DNA of 14,546 nucleotides, from contig CAMOXW010000234.1 in assembly GCA_946629405.1 (NCBI GenBank), positions 1-14,546 on the forward strand. Reading direction: 5' to 3'. Origin of the DNA: an uncultured Ruminococcus sp. (GTDB lineage: Bacteria > Bacillota_A > Clostridia > Oscillospirales > Ruminococcaceae). Of the stretch, positions 1 through 6,340 are shown in pieces (the first letter of the stretch is position 1; every line of letters begins with the position of its first letter). The translations under genes and the position numbers were made by a program. The notes beneath the pieces are model-generated. The model did not search any database. It was not told the origin of the DNA and saw nothing but the letters and a program-made list of their open reading frames with translations.

Positions 1-92
1 ACGAAAGCCGTAACATCAAGCCCTCTGTCAACAGCCTCTTTGACGATGAGCTGACCTGCCTTGCCGTTTGCACAAACTACTGCGATTTTCAT
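1..92 (-). CDS. NAD(P)-binding SDR-like oxidoreductase, 5' part only
   Basis: Only the first 30 codons lie in the window; the gene continues past position 1. The N-terminus reads MKIAVVCANGKAGQLIVKEA, a beta strand followed by a glycine turn (A-N-G-K-A-G) and a helix. This is the Rossmann entry of atypical short-chain dehydrogenases that bind NAD(P)H (the NmrA / YwnB / flavin-reductase-like group), so a cytoplasmic NAD(P)H-dependent reductase or sensor is likely. The ATG at 92-90 is preceded by AGGAGG (106-101) at 8 nt, which fixes the start. The promoter at 171-199 gives a leader of about 70 nt. Six AGTTGT-type half-sites around that promoter suggest tight repression, perhaps by a redox- or drug-responsive regulator. 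Substrate and exact family cannot be named from 30 residues. Confidence 0.75.
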   Translation of the reverse strand, partial: MKIAVVCANGKAGQLIVKEAVDRGLDVTAF

Positions 93-135
93 AATAAGTA
101 CCTCCTGATTATAACATGATATTTTTGAATTGTAA

Positions 136-215
136 AGTTGTAAACATTTCCATTTCAACTTTCTGACTCCAGTATAGCACACAACTTCACAGTTGTCAAT
201 ATAGTTGTTACAACT
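136..215. promoter_or_regulatory. Operator array of AGTTGT half-sites around the left promoter
   Basis: Half-sites on the plus strand: AGTTGT 136-141, TCAACT 155-160, ACAACT 181-186, AGTTGT 191-196, AGTTGT 203-208, ACAACT 210-215. They form AGTTGT-T-ACAACT (203-215), just upstream of the -35, and ACAACT-TCAC-AGTTGT (181-196), inside the promoter spacer and reaching the -35. A looser AGTTGT-N13-TCAACT pair (136-160) lies downstream of the start point. A dimeric repressor of MarR or HxlR type would fit such short symmetric sites, but the family is inference and no such regulator gene is in the window. Confidence 0.6.
171..199 (-). promoter_or_regulatory. Sigma-A promoter of the left-edge oxidoreductase gene
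   Basis: Read on the minus strand, the -35 TTGACA (199-194) and -10 TATACT (176-171) are separated by 17 bp, and TGC directly before the -10 makes it an extended -10. This is close to consensus, so the basal promoter should be strong and control must come from repression. The expected start is near 164. Confidence 0.8.
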
Positions 216-216
216 T

Positions 217-392
217 TGGAGACCTGCACAAAAATTACTATGATCTATGCGCGTATTATACAACGGTTTTGTTTCGCTAAAGTCGTATATATTCTCCGAC
301 GAGTGGAAAAAGGCTGTTCATTTCTGTTTTTCCGTCCAGAAGCATCAGGGCTTTTTAGTGATGAATACCTTCCCTGCCTGCTGATCAAAGTA
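217..392. other. Intergenic stretch with no recognised content
   Basis: Between the left operator array and the promoter of the methionine-synthase operon I see no credible gene, RNA or terminator. A 61-codon frame starting at TTG 216 runs through it, but it lacks a ribosome site and has no recognisable protein features. No cobalamin, SAM or T-box leader is visible, and the downstream promoter leaves no room for one in the transcript. Confidence 0.5.
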
Positions 393-421
393 TTGACGTG
401 AGGAAAAATATGTTATATAAT
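393..421 (+). promoter_or_regulatory. Sigma-A promoter of the metH operon
   Basis: TTGACG (393-398) and TATAAT (416-421) are separated by 17 bp. Transcription should begin near 428, downstream of the in-frame ATG at 424. This argues that the first gene starts at the GTG at 460, with a leader of about 32 nt. Confidence 0.75.
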
Positions 422-459
422 ATATGTATATATTCAGCTTTTCGGAATGGGGTGCGGCG

Positions 460-1161
460 GTGGAAAATACTGTATTTGTGAAAAAATATTCAGGAAGCGA
501 GCCTGCACTTGCGCTGAGCGGTAATGAGCTTCGCCGTTATTCAGGCTATTTTTCGCCGGAAAATGCAATGGAGGACAGTCTCAGGGAGCTTTATGACAAT
601 GTCACAAAAGAGCTTCTTCCGGCGGTCGAATACAAGGTCTGCTACAGGAGAATGAACATAGACCGGAGCGGTGAGAGGACTGTACTGCCGTTCGGCTGTG
701 CCTCCCGCGACCTTGAAAGGCTGCTGCGGTGCTCGGACGAAATAATCATCTTCGCCGCAACTGCCGGACTTGGAATTGACCGGTATATTGCAAGACATCA
801 GCTTATTTCCCCGGCTAAGGCGCTCATAGCACAAGCACTCGGAGCTGAGAGGATAGAGACGCTGTGCAATGCTTTCTGCGCGGACATGAAGGACGAGCTC
901 TCCCGCGAAGGGCTTGGCATTACTCCGAGATACTCTCCCGGCTACGGCGACCTTCCACTTGAAGCCCAGACGGATTTTTTCAGGCTTCTTGATTGCAGCA
1001 GACAGATAGGGCTTTCTCTAAACGCAAGCCTTCTTATGATACCCTCAAAATCAGTAACGGCGGTTTTCGGCATCACTCCCGGAACTCAGCCTGATACACA
1101 TACAAAAGGCGGCTGTGCCCTGTGCGGAAGGACAGACTGCCAGTTCAGAACGGAACGGTGA
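460..1161 (+). CDS. Stand-alone methionine synthase reactivation (AdoMet-binding) protein
   Basis: This 233-residue protein matches the C-terminal activation domain of cobalamin-dependent methionine synthase. That domain binds S-adenosylmethionine and supplies the methyl group that rescues cob(II)alamin to methylcobalamin when the enzyme becomes oxidised. The family signature RYSPGYGDLPLEAQ lies at residues 157-170 and the SLLMIPSKSVTAVFGI block at 190-205. The C-terminus has a Cys-X2-Cys-X4-Cys cluster (C219, C222, C227), possibly a metal or redox site. I chose the GTG at 460 (GGGGTG 5 nt upstream) because the in-frame ATG at 424 precedes the predicted transcription start; with that ATG the product would be 245 residues. 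metH, which lacks this domain, starts 2 nt after the stop, so the two proteins should act together in the cytoplasm. A comparable split is known in Thermotoga maritima (TM0268/TM0269). Confidence 0.88.
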   Translation: MENTVFVKKYSGSEPALALSGNELRRYSGYFSPENAMEDSLRELYDNVTKELLPAVEYKVCYRRMNIDRSGERTVLPFGCASRDLERLLRCSDEIIIFAATAGLGIDRYIARHQLISPAKALIAQALGAERIETLCNAFCADMKDELSREGLGITPRYSPGYGDLPLEAQTDFFRLLDCSRQIGLSLNASLLMIPSKSVTAVFGITPGTQPDTHTKGGCALCGRTDCQFRTER

Positions 1162-1163
1162 AA

Positions 1164-3584
1164 ATGATGGATATAAGAGAATTTATGAAAAGCGGCTTTG
1201 TCTATCTCGACGGCGGCATCGGCACTATCCTCCAGAAACAGGGACTCATGCCCGGCGAGCTTCCTGAGAGGTGGAATCTCAGCCGCCCTGACGATATCGT
1301 CGCCATACACAGGAAATACTACGATGCCGGCTCGAATGTTGTGCTGACTAATACCTTCGGTGCAAACTGCCTGAAATTCGGCGAGGACGAGCTTGAAAAG
1401 ATCATCCGGGCTGCGGTGAGGAACGTCCGCCGCGCTGCAAGTGAGAGTTCCGGCACTCAGGAGAAGTTTGTTGCCCTGGATATCGGACCGCTTGGAAAGC
1501 TTCTGAAGCCCTACGGAGACTTTGAATTTGACGACGCCTGTGCTGCCTATGCTCAGCTTGTCCGTATCGGAGCAGACGAGGGCGTTGATCTCATCTTCAT
1601 TGAGACCATGAACGACAGCTACGACACAAAGGCTGCCCTTCTTGCTGCGAAGGAAAACTCAGATCTTCCTGTTTTCGTGTCGAATGCCTACGGCGAGGAC
1701 GGAAAGCTCATGACCGGAGCTTCGCCTGCTGCTATGGTCGCAATGCTCGAGGGCATGGGTGCTGACGCGATAGGCGCTAACTGCTCGCTTGGTCCGAAGC
1801 AGCTGCGCGGAGTTGTTGAGGAATATCTTGAATACGCCTCGGTGCCGGTGCTGCTCAAGCCGAATGCCGGACTTCCAAAAAGTGTTGACGGCGTTACGGT
1901 CTATGACGTTTACCCGGAGGAATTTTCCGAAGATATGCGGGAATACGCCTCTATGGGAGTGCGGATAATGGGCGGGTGCTGCGGTACCTCGCCGGATTAT
2001 ATAGCTGAGCTGAAACGCAGAACTGCCGGTCTTGCGCCTCTGCCCGTGACTGACAAGGGGAAAACTCTCATAAGCTCCTATACCCATGCGGTCGAATTTG
2101 CCGAATCGCCTGTACTTATCGGCGAGCGCATCAATCCGACCGGAAAGAAGGTATTCAAGGAGGCTCTCAGGAAAAACGATATCGGCTATATCCTCAGCGT
2201 AGGTCTGACCCAGCAGGAAAAGGGCGCTCATGTGCTCGATGTGAATGTTGGTCTGCCGGAGATAGACGAGGTTGAAATGCTGCAAAGGGTAGCCTTTGAG
2301 CTTCAGGCGATAATTGACCTGCCGCTCCAGATAGATACGACCAATGCTGCCGCTATGGAGGCTGCTCTGAGGCACTATAACGGCAAGGCTATGATAAATT
2401 CCGTAAACGGCAAAGCCGAGGTCATGCGGGAGATCTTCCCCCTCGTAAAAAAATACGGAGGGCTTGTCGTATGTCTCACGCTTGACGAGGACGGGATCCC
2501 CGAGACCGCACAGAAGCGTGTTGAGATCGCAGAGCGCATCATCGCTGCTGCCGCCGAGTACGGCATCCCACGGAAGGATCTCATCTTCGACACCCTCGCA
2601 ATGACCGTGAGCGCCGATAATCGTGCAGCTCTGGCTACCCTGAGCGCTCTGAGGACTATCCGGCACGAGCTTGGCTGCCACACCTCTCTCGGTGTTTCAA
2701 ACGTGAGCTTTGGCTTGCCGGAAAGAGAGATCATAACCGCATCGTTCTTCACTCTTGCAATGGAAAACGGCTTGTCCGCCGCTATCATGAACCCGAACTC
2801 CGGTGAGATGATGAAGGCTTACTACTCCTTCCGCGCCCTGCACGGACTTGACGAAAATTGCAGTGATTATATAGGCAATATCTCCAAATACCTCGTCGCT
2901 GCTCCTGCTGCACCTCAGCAAAGCACCGCGCCCGCTGCGGGAGAGGCTGAGTATGCAAGTGAGCTTCAGAGGGCAATAGTCAAAGGGCTGAAGGAGCAGG
3001 CTTCTGCCCTGACAAACGAAATGCTCGCCTCGGCTGAGCCGCTGAGCATCGTAAATGAGCACATTATTCCTGCCCTTGACATAGTCGGCAGGGGCTTCGA
3101 GAACAAGACCATGTACCTTCCGCAGCTTCTCATGAGCGCGGAGGCTTCTCAGTGTGCCTTCGAGAGGATAAAGGCTAAAATGGCTGAAACTCCGGGTTCA
3201 CAGGCAAGCGTCGGGAAATTCGTCATTGCTACCGTTCACGGCGACGTCCACGATATCGGGAAGAACATCGTAAGACTCATTCTCGAGAACTACGGCTTCG
3301 ATGTCTGCGACCTCGGAAAGGACGTTCCACCGGAGGTCGTTGTTGAGAAAACTATAGAGCAGGGCTCAAAGCTTGTCGGGCTGAGCGCCCTCATGACAAC
3401 AACAGTTCCCGCGATGGAGGAAACTATCAGACAGCTCCGCGAGAAGGCTCCGGGGGTAAAGGTCATTGTCGGCGGAGCCGTGCTCACTCAGGAATACGCT
3501 GACAGTATCGGCGCAGATTTCTATGCAAAGGATGCAATGGCAACTGTGAGATATGCTCTTGATGTTGTAAAAGGAGAGGGATGA
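1164..3584 (+). CDS. metH: Cobalamin-dependent methionine synthase lacking the activation domain
   Basis: The enzyme transfers the methyl of 5-methyltetrahydrofolate to homocysteine through a bound cobalamin, making methionine. Domains in order over 806 residues: homocysteine methyltransferase (about 8-295), with zinc cysteines C207 (GANCSLGP) and C272-C273 (GGCCGT); pterin-binding barrel beginning near 312, with GERINPTG at 320-327; helical cobalamin cap from about 610; and the B12-binding Rossmann domain, where D694-V-H696-D-I-G699 provides the axial histidine H696. The protein ends after this domain, so it lacks the roughly 330 C-terminal residues of the E. coli enzyme (1227 residues); that job falls to the protein encoded just upstream. 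ATG 1164 is chosen, with GGA 9 nt before it and a second ATG following directly. Longer in-frame starts (GTG at 1122 or 1158) overlap the upstream gene and are less likely. There is a 2-nt gap upstream and a 4-nt gap downstream, so it sits mid-operon. Confidence 0.95.
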   Translation: MMDIREFMKSGFVYLDGGIGTILQKQGLMPGELPERWNLSRPDDIVAIHRKYYDAGSNVVLTNTFGANCLKFGEDELEKIIRAAVRNVRRAASESSGTQEKFVALDIGPLGKLLKPYGDFEFDDACAAYAQLVRIGADEGVDLIFIETMNDSYDTKAALLAAKENSDLPVFVSNAYGEDGKLMTGASPAAMVAMLEGMGADAIGANCSLGPKQLRGVVEEYLEYASVPVLLKPNAGLPKSVDGVTVYDVYPEEFSEDMREYASMGVRIMGGCCGTSPDYIAELKRRTAGLAPLPVTDKGKTLISSYTHAVEFAESPVLIGERINPTGKKVFKEALRKNDIGYILSVGLTQQEKGAHVLDVNVGLPEIDEVEMLQRVAFELQAIIDLPLQIDTTNAAAMEAALRHYNGKAMINSVNGKAEVMREIFPLVKKYGGLVVCLTLDEDGIPETAQKRVEIAERIIAAAAEYGIPRKDLIFDTLAMTVSADNRAALATLSALRTIRHELGCHTSLGVSNVSFGLPEREIITASFFTLAMENGLSAAIMNPNSGEMMKAYYSFRALHGLDENCSDYIGNISKYLVAAPAAPQQSTAPAAGEAEYASELQRAIVKGLKEQASALTNEMLASAEPLSIVNEHIIPALDIVGRGFENKTMYLPQLLMSAEASQCAFERIKAKMAETPGSQASVGKFVIATVHGDVHDIGKNIVRLILENYGFDVCDLGKDVPPEVVVEKTIEQGSKLVGLSALMTTTVPAMEETIRQLREKAPGVKVIVGGAVLTQEYADSIGADFYAKDAMATVRYALDVVKGEG

Positions 3585-3588
3585 TATT

Positions 3589-4701
3589 GTGATATGGATC
3601 ATACTTCTCGCTGCCGTTCTTGGAATTGCTGCGGTTGGACTTGCCTTCATAAGCAGCAGAACGCTGAGATTCGGCTTTGCCAGAAAAATATATTCTGAAA
3701 ACAAAAAGCTCGGCAGAGCGGTCTCATTCTGGCCGGTGCTGCTGTGTCTGCCGTTCGCGCTCATCAACATTGTGACGGCGGTAGTCGTGTTCGTACACTT
3801 AGTTGTGATATGGGCGGTCTGCGACCTCATCGGTTTTGCCATAAACAAGCTCAGGAAGCGTGAGCGGAAGGGGAGGTATCTCAACGGCTTTATAGCTATC
3901 TGTGTGACCGCTGTTTACCTTGGCACAGGCTGGTTCTTTGCACATCATGTCTTCCGGACTGAGTACAGCTTCCGGACTGACAAGCCGCTCGGTCAGGAAA
4001 AGCTCCGCATCGTCCTTATTGCTGACACTCACCTCGGGATAACTCTCCATGAAAGCGAAATGGAGGAGCTTGTCAGCCGCATCAACGACGATGAGCCTGA
4101 TCTTGTGGTCATATGCGGCGACTTCGTGGACGATGATTCCGGAAAGGACGATATGCTCGGCTCCTGCGAGGCTCTTGGCAGGCTGCGGACAAAGTACGGA
4201 GTTTACTTCAACTATGGCAACCACGACAAGGGCTACTTCAACGGCAGGGATTTCGATGCTGATGATCTCGAGGAAGCGCTCCGGAGGAACAACGTCACGC
4301 TTCTTTGCGACGAGAGCCTGCTCATAAACAACAGCTTCTACCTTGTCGGCAGAAAGGACCGTTCCGACGATGAGCGTCTTTCCGCGAAGGAGCTCACGAG
4401 GGAGCTCGACAAGTCAAAATACATCATCATGCTCGACCACCAGCCCAACGATTACGACAACGAGGCGGAGACCGGTGCAGACCTTGTTCTCTCCGGCCAT
4501 ACTCACGGCGGCCATATCTTCCCGATAGGCCCCATAAGCCTTCTTATCGGCGCGAACGATCAGGTCTACGGGCAGAAGGTGCAGAACGGAACGCGGTTCG
4601 TAGTTACCTCCGGCGCATCAGGCTGGGCGATACCCTTCAAGACCTTTGCGATCTCGGAGTACGTTGTGATCGACATTGAAAGCATCGGGACCTCAGCGTG
4701 A
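3589..4701 (+). CDS. Membrane-anchored calcineurin-like metallophosphoesterase (YkuE/YaeI type)
   Basis: 370 residues. The N-terminal third is hydrophobic, with likely membrane segments at about 2-22, 46-85 (probably two spans) and 100-118. The remainder is a metallophosphoesterase with all the usual metal-binding blocks: D146-T-H148, G177-D178, G210-N-H-D213, H284 in LDHQP, and G303-H-T-H-G-G-H309. These coordinate a dinuclear metal centre that hydrolyses phosphoesters. YkuE/YaeI relatives act at the membrane on lipid or cell-surface phosphoesters, but the substrate here is unknown. The GTG start at 3589 lies 4 nt after the metH stop, with AAGGAG 12 nt upstream (a slightly long gap), so it is cotranscribed with metH. 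I see no functional link to methionine synthesis; it may simply share the transcript. The catalytic domain's side of the membrane cannot be fixed from sequence. Confidence 0.88.
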   Translation: MIWIILLAAVLGIAAVGLAFISSRTLRFGFARKIYSENKKLGRAVSFWPVLLCLPFALINIVTAVVVFVHLVVIWAVCDLIGFAINKLRKRERKGRYLNGFIAICVTAVYLGTGWFFAHHVFRTEYSFRTDKPLGQEKLRIVLIADTHLGITLHESEMEELVSRINDDEPDLVVICGDFVDDDSGKDDMLGSCEALGRLRTKYGVYFNYGNHDKGYFNGRDFDADDLEEALRRNNVTLLCDESLLINNSFYLVGRKDRSDDERLSAKELTRELDKSKYIIMLDHQPNDYDNEAETGADLVLSGHTHGGHIFPIGPISLLIGANDQVYGQKVQNGTRFVVTSGASGWAIPFKTFAISEYVVIDIESIGTSA

Positions 4702-4719
4702 GGATCACCAGATATGTCG

Positions 4720-4748
4720 TGCAGGGGCGGAATGAATCCGCTCCTGCG
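4720..4748. repeat. Strong palindromic hairpin downstream of the phosphoesterase gene
   Basis: GCAGGGGCGGA (4721-4731), loop ATGAA, TCCGCTCCTGC (4737-4747): 11 pairs with one G-U, plus a U-G pair outside. It starts 19 nt after the stop codon. No T-run follows on either strand, so it is not a classical terminator. It may protect the 3' end of the operon mRNA, or be a copy of a dispersed GC-rich intergenic palindrome of the kind common in gut Clostridia; the latter is from general knowledge and untested here. Confidence 0.6.
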
Positions 4749-4775
4749 GTATCACCGGAAATATTTCGGAAATGC

Positions 4776-4804
4776 TTGACAAACCGCGCGATATGGTGTA
4801 TAAT
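4776..4804 (+). promoter_or_regulatory. Consensus sigma-A promoter for the tRNA gene
   Basis: TTGACA (4776-4781), 17-bp spacer, TATAAT (4799-4804): both hexamers are perfect. The predicted start near 4811 leaves about a 5-nt leader before the tRNA, as expected for a stable-RNA promoter. Confidence 0.88.
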
Positions 4805-4815
4805 TAATCTGTGAT

Positions 4816-4890
4816 GCAGATATAGTATAGCGGCTATTACTTCAGTTTCCCAAACTGAGGAGGCGGGTTCGACCCCCGTTATCTGCTCCA
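4816..4890 (+). tRNA. tRNA-Gly, anticodon CCC
   Basis: A complete cloverleaf can be drawn. The acceptor stem GCAGATA (4816-4822) pairs perfectly with TATCTGC (4880-4886), followed by discriminator T and an encoded CCA (4888-4890). The anticodon stem TCAGT/ACTGA (4842-4846 with 4854-4858) encloses loop TTCCCAA, with anticodon CCC at 4849-4851 reading GGG. The T stem GCGGG/CCCGT closes loop TTCGACC. The D stem has three pairs (G4825-C4840, T-A, A-T). U73 and C35-C36 agree with bacterial glycine identity. It is a single gene with its own promoter and terminator. Confidence 0.95.
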
Positions 4891-4914
4891 GCGGTAATCT
4901 GCCGCAGAGATATT

Positions 4915-4946
4915 CGCGTTTCAGTAAAGCTGAGGCGCGATTTTTT
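4915..4946 (+). terminator. Intrinsic terminator of the tRNA-Gly gene
   Basis: CGCGTTTCAG (4915-4924) pairs with CTGAGGCGCG (4930-4939) over ten positions with two G-U pairs, loop TAAAG, followed by A and six T (4941-4946). It lies 25 nt after the tRNA end. Confidence 0.88.
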
Positions 4947-5035
4947 GTACAGGGGCGTCCGTTTTTATCGCAGTCACCGGCAAAATCTGCCGGAAAGCCC
5001 CGATATCCTGTGAATACAAGCTATTGAAAAGCAGT

Positions 5036-5078
5036 GAGCCTGCAAGTCCAACCACGTTGGTGCCTGCAGGCTCGTTTT
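5036..5078. terminator. Two-tier hairpin between tRNA-Gly and the alcohol dehydrogenase gene
   Basis: GAGCCTGCA (5036-5044) pairs with TGCAGGCTC (5065-5073). Inside, CCAAC (5048-5052) pairs with GTTGG (5056-5060) around a CAC loop. On the plus strand GTTTTATTT follows; on the minus strand a weaker ACTGCTTTTC follows. It can act as a bidirectional terminator for the convergent tRNA and dehydrogenase units. As the tRNA already has a terminator, its main use may be to end the minus-strand operon, whose last stop is at 5162. Confidence 0.65.
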
Positions 5079-5161
5079 ATTTGAGTATTCATGCGCTCAC
5101 CGGGAAAATATACCGGGAAAGCTGACACGGTGAACGGTTTACGCTGTTTTCATCTCAGCAA

Positions 5162-6340
5162 TTAAACTTCCGCTCTTGCAGCAATGCGGTATATCTCCGC
5201 GATATCATCAGCCGAGAGCGCTGCAAATCCGCCGGTTCTGCCGCTGCCGATACCGAACTTCCGGACAAGAAGTGGAATGTCCTCCTCCCGTGCGCCGAGC
5301 TCAGCGAAATTTACCGGCATACCGATGCTGTGCAGGAACTCACGGAATCGCCTGATCCCCTCAAGAGCCGTGACCTCCGGGTGGGCAAAATCCATCTGAC
5401 AGCCCCATACACGCACCGCTGCCTGTGCAAAGCGCATCGTGTCATGCTTGTAAACGAATTCCATCCACGCCGGCATTATAACGGCAAGTCCTGCGCCGTG
5501 GGCACAGTCATAAAGTGCCGAAAGCTCATGCTCGATTCCGTGGCTGTTCCAGTCCTGCTCTCTGCCGACACCTACGATGTTGGTATGAGCTACTGTGCCG
5601 GCCCACATGATGTTTGCGCGAGCCTGATAGTTATCCGGGTCAGCGATGACGCGGGGAGTTTCCTTTACCATAGTCAGCAGCACAGCCTCGCAGAGACGGT
5701 CGGTTATTTCCACCTCAGTTGTATTCGTGAAATAGCGCTCAAAGACGTGCGCCATGATGTCCGTTGCTCCGCAAGCGGTCTGATAGGGCGGGAGAGTGCA
5801 GGTCAGCGCCGGGTCAAGCACCGAGAATCTCGGGCGGATAAGATCAGAGCCGGCACCGCGTTTCAGCCCGCCGTCCTCCTTCGTGATAACGGAATCGCCG
5901 GAGCCTTCGCTGCCAGCGGCGGCAATGGTCAGGACAGTACCGACCGGGAGAGCAGCAGACGGATTTTTTCCTGAATAGAAGTCCCAGAAATCGCCCTCAT
6001 ATGGAACGCCCATTGCTATCGCCTTAGCCGAGTCGATGACCGATCCGCCGCCGACTGCGAGGAGGAAATCGACTTTTTCACTGCGGCAGAGCCCGATGCC
6101 CTCGTACACGAGAGTATCTCTCGGATTCGGTTTGACACCGCCAAGCTCGACAAATGGGATGTTCTGCTCAGCAAGCGACTGCTTTACTCTGCCGAGCAAG
6201 CCGCTTCTTACGGCTGACTGACCGCCGTAATGAAGCAGTACCTTTGTGCCGCCGTGCTTTTTCACGAGTGTACCGACCTGTGCTTCTGTGTCCTTGCCGA
6301 ACACGAATTCTGTCGGGCTGTAAAACTGAAAATTGTTCAT
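5162..6340 (-). CDS. Iron-containing (type III) alcohol dehydrogenase, butanol-dehydrogenase-like
   Basis: 392 residues, typical of the Fe-ADH family (YqhD/BdhA branch), which interconverts aldehydes or ketones and alcohols with NAD(P)H. The nucleotide-binding motif G97-G-G-S100-V-I-D103-S-A-K106 is present. The metal ligands expected for the family are visible: D194 and H198 (ATDIMAH), H271 (GIEHELSALYD) and H281 (CAHGAGLAV); H267 lies close to the site. The ATG at 6340-6338 is preceded by AAGGAGC (6354-6348) and its reading frame aligns with other family N-termini. An upstream in-frame start near 6391 would overlap the preceding gene by 50 nt and is rejected. The ATG overlaps the stop of the upstream reductase gene as ATGA, implying translational coupling. 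The substrate cannot be read from sequence; a fermentation or aldehyde-detoxifying role is plausible. Confidence 0.92.
   Translation of the reverse strand: MNNFQFYSPTEFVFGKDTEAQVGTLVKKHGGTKVLLHYGGQSAVRSGLLGRVKQSLAEQNIPFVELGGVKPNPRDTLVYEGIGLCRSEKVDFLLAVGGGSVIDSAKAIAMGVPYEGDFWDFYSGKNPSAALPVGTVLTIAAAGSEGSGDSVITKEDGGLKRGAGSDLIRPRFSVLDPALTCTLPPYQTACGATDIMAHVFERYFTNTTEVEITDRLCEAVLLTMVKETPRVIADPDNYQARANIMWAGTVAHTNIVGVGREQDWNSHGIEHELSALYDCAHGAGLAVIMPAWMEFVYKHDTMRFAQAAVRVWGCQMDFAHPEVTALEGIRRFREFLHSIGMPVNFAELGAREEDIPLLVRKFGIGSGRTGGFAALSADDIAEIYRIAARAEV

Noticed and set aside
108..130. A second minus-strand promoter, TTTACA-N17-TATAAT, close to the oxidoreductase start
   Set aside because: Its start point (about 101) would fall at the ribosome site, leaving almost no leader; the promoter at 171-199 fits better.
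216..401. 61-codon plus-strand frame starting with TTG
   Set aside because: No ribosome site, no family features, and it crosses the promoter of the next operon.
217..459. Cobalamin, SAM or T-box riboswitch ahead of the metH operon
   Set aside because: The promoter at 393-421 leaves only about 32 nt of leader and no conserved riboswitch core is visible upstream.
1659..2681. Long open frame (340 codons) antisense to metH
   Set aside because: Shadow of the GC-rich third-position pattern of metH; no start context and no recognisable protein.
4977..4993. CCGGCA-AAATC-TGCCGG as a terminator
   Set aside because: No T-run on either strand; treated as one copy of the TCACCGG-type motif instead.
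4816..5160. tRNA-Gly 3' end as an integration (att) site
   Set aside because: No direct repeat of the tRNA 3' end is found in the window and no integrase gene is present; only the short ATCTGC string recurs.
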